Origin: Trinickia violacea
Lineage (GTDB): Bacteria > Pseudomonadota > Gammaproteobacteria > Burkholderiales > Burkholderiaceae
Direction of reading: 5' to 3'
Length of the DNA stretch: 64,000 bases
Assembly (NCBI RefSeq): GCF_005280735.1
Contig: NZ_CP040077.1
Coordinates: 3,596,001 to 3,660,000, forward strand
In this document: positions 51,031 through 58,258 of the stretch, in pieces
How positions within the stretch are numbered: position 1 is the stretch's first letter
Layout: every line of letters begins with the position of its first letter
The notes under the pieces: generated by a model
The model's input: the letters and a program-made list of their open reading frames with translations, nothing else
Databases searched by the model: none
What the model was told of the DNA's origin: nothing
Position numbers and translations under genes: made by a program

Positions 51031-51076
51031 TTTGCATGGGACCCAAGTAAGCGCTGAAGCGCCAACTTGGGTCGAC
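51031..51076. repeat. Palindromic intergenic repeat, copy D
   Basis: TTTGCATGGG, outer stem ACCCAAGT/ACTTGGGT, core AAGCGCTGAAGCGCC, then CGAC. Two base pairs of the stem differ from copies A and C but stay paired. The GTCGAC end abuts the poly-T of the sugar-transporter operon terminator. Confidence 0.88.
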
Positions 51077-51114
51077 AAAAAAAGCGGCCGGGCGCGGAAC
51101 CTCGACCGCTACCT
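51074..51114 (-). terminator. Terminator of the sugar ABC transporter operon
   Basis: On the minus strand AGCGGTCGAGG and a GC-rich return ending GGCCGCT, then TTTTTTT, reaching GTCGAC of repeat copy D. The stem contains one G-U pair. It lies about 70 bp after the ATPase gene stop. Confidence 0.75.
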
Positions 51115-51180
51115 GACCGCTGGGACATCCTTCAGACCGACAACCGCACTCTCATGCTTCGGCGCAAATCAGCACGCGCC

Positions 51181-52299
51181 TCAGGCAATGCGCTCCTCGT
51201 TGCTCGGATCGAACAGCACCGCCTTCGACACGTCGAACAGCAGCGTCATGTTCTGCAACGGCTGCGGGTTCGATGCCGGGTGCACGCGGCTCACGATCCG
51301 CTTGCCGTTCACTTGCGCGAAGACGAGCGTATCCGGCCCGGTCGGCTCGATCACGTCGACCTTCACTTCGATCGGCTGCAACAGCCCGCTTTGCACGTCG
51401 TGCGCGCTGCGCGCATCGGTGATGCGCTCGGGGCGCAGACCGAGAATCACGTCCTGGCCGACGCGGCTCTTGAGCTTCGCGGCGTCGAACGGCAGGTTCA
51501 GCGCACCGCGCTTGACGCCCGTGTCGATCTCGACGGCCACGCCCGCGCCCTGCTCGACGAGCTTGCCTTGGATGAAGTTCATCGGCGGTGCGCCGATGAA
51601 GCCCGCGACGAACAGATTCGACGGCGAGTCGTAAATCTGCTGCGGAGCGCCAAACTGCTGGACGATGCCGTCCTTCATCACGGCGATGCGATCGCCGAGC
51701 GTCATCGCTTCGATCTGGTCGTGCGTCACGTAGACGATCGTCGTGCCGAGGCGCTGGTGCAGCAGCTTGATTTCCGAACGCATTTCGATGCGCAGCTTCG
51801 CATCGAGGTTCGAGAGCGGCTCGTCGAACAGGAACATCACCGGATCGCGCGCGAGCGCGCGGCCCATCGCGACCCGCTGGCGCTGGCCGCCCGAGAGCTG
51901 GCCCGGCTTGCGGTCGAGCAGGTGCGAAATTTGCAGCATGTTCGAAACGCGATCGACGATCTGCGTCTGCTCGCCCTTCGGCACCTTGCGGATATTGAGG
52001 CCGAACGAGATGTTCTCGCGCACCGTCATCGACGGATACAGCGCGTACGACTGGAACACCATCGCGATATCGCGATCCTTCGGCGACAGGTCGTTCACCA
52101 CCTTGCCGTCGATCTGGATTTCGCCCTTCGTCACGGTCTCGAGACCGGCGATCATGTTGAGCAGCGTCGATTTCCCGCAGCCCGAGCCGCCGACGAGAAT
52201 CAGGAACTGGCCGTCCTCGATGTCGATGTTGACACCCTTCAGAACCGGCACTCCGTTCGGGTAAGTCTTGTACACGTCACGGATGGAAAGGCTTGCCAT
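51181..52299 (-). CDS. Sugar ABC transporter ATP-binding protein (MalK/UgpC type)
   Basis: A 372-residue ABC ATPase of the CUT1 type. Walker A GGSGCGKST, signature LSGGQRQRVAMGRAL, Walker B VMFLFDEPLSNLDAKLR and the switch His in YVTHDQIEAM are all intact. A C-terminal MalK-type TOBE/regulatory domain of ~130 residues follows. It powers import through the two permeases encoded just upstream. As the last gene of binding protein-permease-permease-ATPase it is most like GtsD of glucose/mannose systems. Confidence 0.94.
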   Translation of the reverse strand: MASLSIRDVYKTYPNGVPVLKGVNIDIEDGQFLILVGGSGCGKSTLLNMIAGLETVTKGEIQIDGKVVNDLSPKDRDIAMVFQSYALYPSMTVRENISFGLNIRKVPKGEQTQIVDRVSNMLQISHLLDRKPGQLSGGQRQRVAMGRALARDPVMFLFDEPLSNLDAKLRIEMRSEIKLLHQRLGTTIVYVTHDQIEAMTLGDRIAVMKDGIVQQFGAPQQIYDSPSNLFVAGFIGAPPMNFIQGKLVEQGAGVAVEIDTGVKRGALNLPFDAAKLKSRVGQDVILGLRPERITDARSAHDVQSGLLQPIEVKVDVIEPTGPDTLVFAQVNGKRIVSRVHPASNPQPLQNMTLLFDVSKAVLFDPSNEERIA

Positions 52300-52416
52300 G
52301 CTGTGAATCCTCTAGTCTCTGGTACTGCTTTTGAATCCGGCCGCCGTCACTCCGGGCAGCGGCGCGGATGCTGGTATCGATCGAAAAAACGCCTGCGTTG
52401 AACGCGCGTCTGCGCC

Positions 52417-53274
52417 TCAGCCCTTCACCGCGCCCGCCGTCAGACCGCGCACGAAGTAGCGGCCGGCGACCACGTAGACGAGCAACGTCGGCAGCGCGGC
52501 AATGATCGCGCCCGCCATGTCGACGTTGTATTCCTTCACGCCCGTCGAGGTGTTGACGAGGTTGTTCAGCGCCACCGTGATCGGCATCGAATCGACGCCC
52601 GAGAACACGATCCCGAACAGGAAGTCGTTCCAGATCTGCGTGAATTGCCAGATCAGGCACACCATGAAAATCGGCAGCGACACCGGCAACAGGATGCGCG
52701 TGAAGATCATGAAGAAGCCTGCACCGTCGATGCGCGCCGCCTTCACGAGTTCAGCGGGAATGCTCACGTAGAAGTTGCGGAAGAACATCGTCGTGAACGC
52801 GATCCCGTACACCACGTGCACGAACACGAGGCCGCCGATCGTATTGGAGATGCCGAAGAAGCCTTGGAGGCGCGCCATCGGCAGCAGGATCGCCTGGAAC
52901 GGAATGAAGCAGCCGACGAGCAGCATCGTGAAGAGCCCGTCGGCGCCGCGGAAGCGCCAGTGCGTGAGCACATAGCCGTTGAACGCGCCGACGATCGACG
53001 AGATCAGGACGGCGGGAATCACCATCTTCACCGAGTTCATGAAGAACGGCTGCATCCCATCGCAGCGCACGCCGGTGCACGCCTGGCTCCAAGCCTTGAC
53101 CCAAGGCGCGAAAGTCCAATGCGTGGGCAGCGAGAGCAAGTCGCCCGCGCGCATCTGGTCGAGATCCTTGAAGGACGTCGACACCATCACGTAGATCGGG
53201 AACAGAAAGTACAGCGCAAACAGAATCAAGGCCGCATAAATGACGGCACGGCTGATCGTCATCTTAGGCTGCAT
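52417..53274 (-). CDS. Sugar ABC transporter permease (MalG type)
   Basis: A 285-residue inner-membrane permease with six predicted helices. The cytoplasmic EAA loop is EAA-like: VKAARIDGAGFFMIFTRILLP, which docks on the ATPase. The first helix (YAALILFALYFLFPIYVMV) and C-terminal VRGLTAGAVKG are typical of CUT1 MalG-type proteins. It overlaps the MalF-type gene by 11 bp. It corresponds to GtsC in glucose systems. Confidence 0.93.
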   Translation of the reverse strand: MQPKMTISRAVIYAALILFALYFLFPIYVMVSTSFKDLDQMRAGDLLSLPTHWTFAPWVKAWSQACTGVRCDGMQPFFMNSVKMVIPAVLISSIVGAFNGYVLTHWRFRGADGLFTMLLVGCFIPFQAILLPMARLQGFFGISNTIGGLVFVHVVYGIAFTTMFFRNFYVSIPAELVKAARIDGAGFFMIFTRILLPVSLPIFMVCLIWQFTQIWNDFLFGIVFSGVDSMPITVALNNLVNTSTGVKEYNVDMAGAIIAALPTLLVYVVAGRYFVRGLTAGAVKG

Positions 53275-54205
53275 TGCGGGTGCTCCTCGATTCCAGATAC
53301 ATGAGCGGCACGAGCACGGCCACGACGGTCGCGAGCATCATCATCGACGACGCTGCGCCGACGCCAAGCTGCCCGCGGTTGAACGAAAACGTGTACATGA
53401 AGATGGCCGGCAGCGACGACGACGTGCCCGGCCCGCCCGCCGTCAGCGCGACGACGAGGTCGAAGGTCTTGATCGTGATGTGGCAGAGAATCAAGAGCAC
53501 CGAGAAGAACACCGGGCGCATGCTCGGAATCACGATCTTGCGGTAGATGGTCGGCAAGGTCGCGCCGTCCACCTGCGCCGCCTTGAAGATTTCCGCATCG
53601 ACGCCACGCAAGCCGGCGAGGAACAGCGCCATCACGAAGCCCGTCGATTGCCAGACGGCCGCGATCACGATACAGAAGATCGCCTTGTCCGAGTCGTTCA
53701 GCCAGTTGAAATGGAAGCTCGTCCAGCCCCAGTCGTTCAGCACCTTCTGCACGCCGAGATCGGGATTCAGGATCCACTGCCATGCCGTGCCCGTCACGAT
53801 GAACGAGAGCGCCATCGGATACAGGAACAGCGCGCGCAACGCGCCTTCGTTGCGAATCTTCTGGTCGAGCAGGATCGCGAGGAATAGCCCGAGGCCAACG
53901 CAGATCGCGATGAACGGAATGCCGAACCAGCCGAGGTTCTTGGCGGAGGTCCACCACACATCGTTGGCGAACAGCTCGCGATAGCGATCGAGGCCGACGA
54001 ACGTGTAGCGCGGCATCAATGTCGAGTTGGACAGCGACAGATAGCCGGTAATCAGAATGAAACCGTAGACGAAAATCAGGCTGATCACGATGCTGGGCGA
54101 AAGCACCAGCTTCGGAATCCAGCGGTCGGCGAGCGCCGACAGCGGCGACGTGCGGCGGGCGGCGGTTGCCGTTTTGCCGTTGCCGCTAAGAGAAGAAGCA
54201 GTCAC
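53264..54205 (-). CDS. Sugar ABC transporter permease (MalF type)
   Basis: A 313-residue inner-membrane permease with six helices and the EAA loop EIFKAAQVDGATLPTIYRKIVIP. The N-terminus is cytoplasmic and Ser/Thr/Arg-rich. Typical CUT1 motifs include FLAILLDQKIRNEGALRALFLYP. It pairs with the MalG-type permease to form the channel. It lies 90 bp after the binding-protein gene in the same direction and corresponds to GtsB. Confidence 0.93.
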   Translation of the reverse strand: MTASSLSGNGKTATAARRTSPLSALADRWIPKLVLSPSIVISLIFVYGFILITGYLSLSNSTLMPRYTFVGLDRYRELFANDVWWTSAKNLGWFGIPFIAICVGLGLFLAILLDQKIRNEGALRALFLYPMALSFIVTGTAWQWILNPDLGVQKVLNDWGWTSFHFNWLNDSDKAIFCIVIAAVWQSTGFVMALFLAGLRGVDAEIFKAAQVDGATLPTIYRKIVIPSMRPVFFSVLLILCHITIKTFDLVVALTAGGPGTSSSLPAIFMYTFSFNRGQLGVGAASSMMMLATVVAVLVPLMYLESRSTRNAA

Positions 54206-54295
54206 TACTCGACTCCTGAAACTAAGGGCTCTTGGCCGTTCGCTCTGCGCCCGCTCTCCGCTCGAAAACGAAGAGCGGGCGCCTTACTGCATCGC

Positions 54296-55543
54296 TTACT
54301 TCGTTTGAGCTGCCTTCGCGAGTGCGGCAACCGCGCTCTTCGAGTCCTGATCCGAGTTCATGAACTTCGTCACGACGTCGGTGATCGCGCCAGCGGTCGC
54401 GTCCGGTTGAGCCATGCCGTGCGCCAGCGACGGCACATAACCGCCGTCCTTGATCGCCGTTTGCTCATCCGCATACGACTTCTTCGCGCAATCGTCGAAC
54501 TTGTCCATCGACACGCCGAGGCGCACCGGGATCGAACCCTTGTACAGGCTGAACTGCTCCTGGAAGCCCGGGCTCATGATCGTCTTGGCGAGCGCGATCT
54601 GGCCAGCCGATGCAGCCGATTGGCCCTTCTGCTGGAAGAACACGAACGAGTCGACGTTGAAGGTGTAGCCCTTCGCCGTGCCCGGCACCGCCGCGCAGAT
54701 GTAGTCCGAGCCCGCCTTCTTGTTCGCGTTCGCGAACTCGCCCTTCGCCCAGTCGCCCATGAACTGCATGCCGGCCTTGCCGTTGATGACCATCGCCGTG
54801 GCGAGGTTCCAGTCGCGGCCCGTGCGGCTGTTATCCATGTACGACTCGATCTTGCGGACCGTGTCGAACACTTGGACCATCTTGTCGGAGGTCAGCGTCT
54901 TCTGGTCGAGGTCGACGAGCGCCTTCTTGTAGAAGTCCGCGCCTTGCGACAGGACGACGTCTTCCCACAGCGTCAAGTCTTGCCACGGCTGACCGCCTGC
55001 GGCGACCGGCTGGATGCCCGCGGCCTTCAGCTTGTCCGCGACGGCGAAGAACTCGGGCCAGCTGGTCGGCACCTTCGCGCCGACCTTGTCGAGCGCGGCC
55101 TTGTTGTACCAGACCCAGTTCACGCGGTGCACCGAGAACGGCGCGGCGACGTAGTGGCCGTCCGCGTGCATGATCTTGTCGATTTCGGGCGGCAGGGTCT
55201 TCTTCCAGTCGCCGGCGGCGGAGTCGACGTTCACGAGCACGCCTTGCGACGCCCACTCCTGAATCAGCGGTCCCTTGATTTGCGCGGCGGCGGGCGCGTT
55301 GCCCGAGATCACCTGCGTCTTCAGTGCGGTCATGGCCGCGGCGCCTGCGCCGCCCGCCACCGCGAAGTCCTTCCACGTGTAGCCTTGTTTCTGCATGTCG
55401 TCCTTGAGGACGCCGACGGCTTTCGATTCACCGCCCGAAGTCCACCAGTGCAGCACTTCGAGAGATTCTGCCGCCTGCACGGCCGACACACCGCACATGA
55501 GACCTGCGGCGCAAAGCGCACCCATGATCGCGCGAAATTTCAT
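54296..55543 (-). CDS. Sugar ABC transporter periplasmic binding protein (glucose/mannose type)
   Basis: A 415-residue periplasmic solute-binding protein with a signal peptide cleaved after VSAVQA (near residue 24). Mature sequence opens SLEVLHWWTSGGESKAV, closely like the GtsA/GltB glucose-binding proteins of proteobacteria. Aromatic residues (WW, WPEFF, GGQPWQDLTLWED) fit sugar stacking. One disulfide is possible (Cys in DYICAAV and DDCAKKS). It heads the transporter operon and is divergent from zwf; linkage to glucokinase supports glucose as substrate. Confidence 0.9.
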   Translation of the reverse strand: MKFRAIMGALCAAGLMCGVSAVQAAESLEVLHWWTSGGESKAVGVLKDDMQKQGYTWKDFAVAGGAGAAAMTALKTQVISGNAPAAAQIKGPLIQEWASQGVLVNVDSAAGDWKKTLPPEIDKIMHADGHYVAAPFSVHRVNWVWYNKAALDKVGAKVPTSWPEFFAVADKLKAAGIQPVAAGGQPWQDLTLWEDVVLSQGADFYKKALVDLDQKTLTSDKMVQVFDTVRKIESYMDNSRTGRDWNLATAMVINGKAGMQFMGDWAKGEFANANKKAGSDYICAAVPGTAKGYTFNVDSFVFFQQKGQSAASAGQIALAKTIMSPGFQEQFSLYKGSIPVRLGVSMDKFDDCAKKSYADEQTAIKDGGYVPSLAHGMAQPDATAGAITDVVTKFMNSDQDSKSAVAALAKAAQTK

Positions 55544-55895
55544 TCTTTATCTCCTCCAGACACCTGAACAAGAAACGATTGGCCCCCGATATGGCCGGGA
55601 AGCGATGGTTTGTAAAACAGGCAAAACACTGGGCGGTCGAGCGTCGGACTTGCGCGTGCGCACATGCGCCAGCGCGCCGATGTTCGGCCGCTGGGCTACA
55701 AAGAGGTGCCCCCTTCCTGCCGCAAAGCGACAGTCCCCCCGAGGGGGAACGAGAAAACTTGGGACGGCCCGGCGTTTTCTCGCGAGTGAATGGACTGGGG
55801 AAGCAAACTACGAGTCTCCTCTTTTGATTTTGGCTTGCGCCGCGTCGCGCGGTACAGGCTCGGAGAGGTAATTTCACGTTACCTCTTGATTTGGA
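55544..55895. other. Divergent region between the transporter operon and zwf
   Basis: Contains an inverted repeat CGAGAAAAC (55750-55758) and GTTTTCTCG (55774-55782) inside GC-rich sequence that looks like a dispersed betaproteobacterial intergenic element (CCCCCCGAGGGGGAACGAG). A second inverted repeat lies at 55864-55886. No gene was supported. Confidence 0.45.
55864..55886. promoter_or_regulatory. Inverted repeat upstream of zwf
   Basis: AGAGGTAA and TTACCTCT, perfect 8-bp arms separated by seven bases (TTTCACG). It lies 10 bp from the HexR-type palindrome, so it may be a second operator of the divergent promoters. The cognate protein is unknown. Confidence 0.55.
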
Positions 55896-55912
55896 TTGTA
55901 GTTAAACTACAA
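55896..55912. promoter_or_regulatory. HexR-type operator palindrome
   Basis: TTGTAGTTAAACTACAA is a perfect 17-bp palindrome. Its core TGTAGTTAAACTACA fits the published HexR consensus TGTARTTWAAYTACA. It lies 57 bp before zwf and about 350 bp before the divergent transporter operon. HexR represses zwf and related sugar genes and is released by 2-keto-3-deoxy-6-phosphogluconate; the expected repressor is the RpiR domain encoded at 58236. Confidence 0.85.
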
Positions 55913-55969
55913 TTCAGTGTCAAAAAAAATTTTATCGGGCTACAACCCTCTGATTTCCCGCGGAGACAC

Positions 55970-57430
55970 ATGCAAACCGACTCGAGCTTCACCTTCGTTC
56001 TCTTTGGCGGAACCGGCGATCTGTCGATGCGAAAGATCCTGCCCGCACTGTATGAAGCGCACCGTGCAGGGATGCTTTCCGAGCAAGGCAAGATCGTGGC
56101 GGTCGCACGTCTCGAGGCCGACTTGAACGGCTATCTGCAGTGGGTCGAGGAAAACGTCCGGGAACACGTGTCGAAGAAGGGTCTCGACGAGACCTGCTGG
56201 AAGAGTTTTCTGCAGCGCTTCGAATATCTGCACATGGACCTCGGCAAGCCCGAGGACTTTGCGATGCTGCGCGACGCCATCGCGGGTCAAGCGGGCATCC
56301 GCGTGTTCTACCTTGCGACCGGTCCGTCGCTGTTCGTGCCGATCTGCCGCGCGCTCGCTTCGGTGGGCTTGAATCAGAATGCGCGGATCGTGCTCGAAAA
56401 GCCGCTCGGCTATGACCTGCGTTCGTCGAATGCGATCAACGACGCCGTCGGCGAAATCTTCGCGGAAGAGCAGATCTACCGGATCGACCACTACCTCGGC
56501 AAAGAGCCGGTGCAGAACCTGCTCGCGCTGCGCTTCGGCAATGCGCTTTTCGAGCCGCTGTGGCGCCGCGAGTGGGTCGAAAGCATCCAGATCACGATCG
56601 CCGAAGAGCTGGGCGTCGAAGGCCGCGGCGACTTCTACGACAACACCGGCGCGCTGCGCGACATGGTGCAGAACCACCTGCTGCAACTGCTCTCGATCGT
56701 CGCGATGGAGCCGCCGCACTCGATGGATTCCGACTCCGTGCGCGACGAGAAGCTGCGCGTACTGCGAGCGCTCAAGCCGATCGATCCGCGCGACATCAGC
56801 AAGATCGCGGTGCGCGGCCAGTATCATGCGGGCGTGATCAAGGGCACGTCAGTGCCGGCCTACGCGACCGAGCACGGCGTGAAGCCCGACAGCAGCACCG
56901 AGACCTTCGTCGCACTGAAGGTGGAGATCGAAAACTGGCGCTGGTCCGGCGTGCCGTTCTTCCTGCGCACCGGCAAGCGCCTTGCCGACCGCGTCGCCGA
57001 AATCGTCGTGAATTTCCGTGCCGTGCCGCATTCGGCGCTGGGCCCCACGGCGCTGCGCCCGGGCTCGAACCGTCTCGTGATCCGCTTGCAGCCGAACGAA
57101 ACGATCCGCCTCTATTGCCTTGCGAAGCAGCCGGGCGAAGGGATGAATCTGTCGAGCGTGCACTTGGATCTCGCGTTCGACCAGTTCTTCAAGGAAGGTC
57201 AGATGGAGGCGTACCAGCGTCTGTTGCTCGACGTCATCCACGGCCGCCTCGCTTTGTTCGTGCGCCGCGACGAGCAGGAGGCCGCGTGGACCTGGGTCGA
57301 GCCGATCCTGAATGAATGGAAGGCGGCGAACAAGCCGCCGAAACCGTATGCGTCGGGCACCTGGGGGCCGGCCGCGGCGAGCGCGATGCTCGCGCAGCAC
57401 GGCACCTGCTGGCTCGAGGAAGAAAATTGA
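55970..57430 (+). CDS. zwf: Glucose-6-phosphate 1-dehydrogenase
   Basis: A 486-residue enzyme oxidising glucose 6-phosphate to 6-phosphogluconolactone with NADP+ (or NAD+). The nucleotide-binding loop is FGGTGDLSMRK near residue 12, and the substrate signature RIDHYLGKE is at residues 171-179. The start is ATG 55970 (MQTDSSFTFVLFGGTGDL) with CGGAGA upstream. It is the first gene of zwf-pgl-glk/hexR. A HexR-type operator sits directly upstream. Confidence 0.96.
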   Translation: MQTDSSFTFVLFGGTGDLSMRKILPALYEAHRAGMLSEQGKIVAVARLEADLNGYLQWVEENVREHVSKKGLDETCWKSFLQRFEYLHMDLGKPEDFAMLRDAIAGQAGIRVFYLATGPSLFVPICRALASVGLNQNARIVLEKPLGYDLRSSNAINDAVGEIFAEEQIYRIDHYLGKEPVQNLLALRFGNALFEPLWRREWVESIQITIAEELGVEGRGDFYDNTGALRDMVQNHLLQLLSIVAMEPPHSMDSDSVRDEKLRVLRALKPIDPRDISKIAVRGQYHAGVIKGTSVPAYATEHGVKPDSSTETFVALKVEIENWRWSGVPFFLRTGKRLADRVAEIVVNFRAVPHSALGPTALRPGSNRLVIRLQPNETIRLYCLAKQPGEGMNLSSVHLDLAFDQFFKEGQMEAYQRLLLDVIHGRLALFVRRDEQEAAWTWVEPILNEWKAANKPPKPYASGTWGPAAASAMLAQHGTCWLEEEN

Positions 57431-57553
57431 CGTTCTCGGAAGAGAATTGATGGTTTATTTATGATTGACGGTTTGCACGCGGCCGAAACGCCGCGCGCGA
57501 CTCGCCGACCGCACCAAATCGACGAAACCTACAAAAAGCAGCCTGGAGGAGAA

Positions 57554-58258
57554 GTGATCGAGCTTCACGCTTTCGACGACCCGCGCGTCCAATCCGACGC
57601 GCTGGCGAAAGCGGTGCGCGACGCGCTACAAGCGTCGCTCGCCGCCCATGGCAGCGCGAGCGCAGCGGGCGCGCCCCGTGCAACGCTCGCCGTATCCGGC
57701 GGCACCAGCCCGCGCCCGTTTCTCGAGACGCTCTCGCACGAGCCGCTCGACTGGGACCGCATCGACGTCACGCTCGTCGACGACCGCTGGGTCCCGGACA
57801 CCGATACCGCCAGCAACGCGCGCCTCGTGCGCGAAACCTTGCTCACGCACGCCGCGAGCCAAGCGCGCTTTCATCCGCTCGTCGACATCTCGCAGCCGCT
57901 CGACGCGCACATCGCCGCGCTGAACGGCGATGCGGCGCGCGCCTTGCCGCAGGTCGCCGTGCTCGGCATGGGCGAGGACGGCCACACCGCCTCGATCTTC
58001 GCCGACGCGCCCGAATGGGACTTCGCGATCACGACGCCGGAGCGCTTCGTCGCCGTCCATCCAAGCGCCGCGCCCCATGCGCGCGTGAGTTGGTCGCTCG
58101 CGGCCCTCAAGCGGATCGACCGGCTGTTCCTGCTCATTGCCGGCCCGCGCAAGCTCGACGTGCTCAACGCCGCCGCGGCCGCCGACCAAAAAAACGCCAT
58201 CTCGAAGCTGGCAAACGACAAGGGAGTCAGACTCGATGTCTACTGGTGTGCAAACTAA
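57554..58258 (+). CDS. pgl: 6-phosphogluconolactonase
   Basis: A 234-residue DevB/Pgl-type lactonase, hydrolysing 6-phosphogluconolactone in the second step after Zwf. Family blocks are TLAVSGGTSPRPFLETLS, VTLVDDRWVPDTDTASNARL, VAVLGMGEDGHTASIFADAP and the C-terminal region ALKRIDRLFLLIAG. The start is GTG 57554, placed by GGAGGAGAA just upstream; an in-frame ATG at 57461 would add 31 residues unlike the family. Its 3' end overlaps the glucokinase gene by 23 bp. Confidence 0.92.
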   Translation: MIELHAFDDPRVQSDALAKAVRDALQASLAAHGSASAAGAPRATLAVSGGTSPRPFLETLSHEPLDWDRIDVTLVDDRWVPDTDTASNARLVRETLLTHAASQARFHPLVDISQPLDAHIAALNGDAARALPQVAVLGMGEDGHTASIFADAPEWDFAITTPERFVAVHPSAAPHARVSWSLAALKRIDRLFLLIAGPRKLDVLNAAAAADQKNAISKLANDKGVRLDVYWCAN

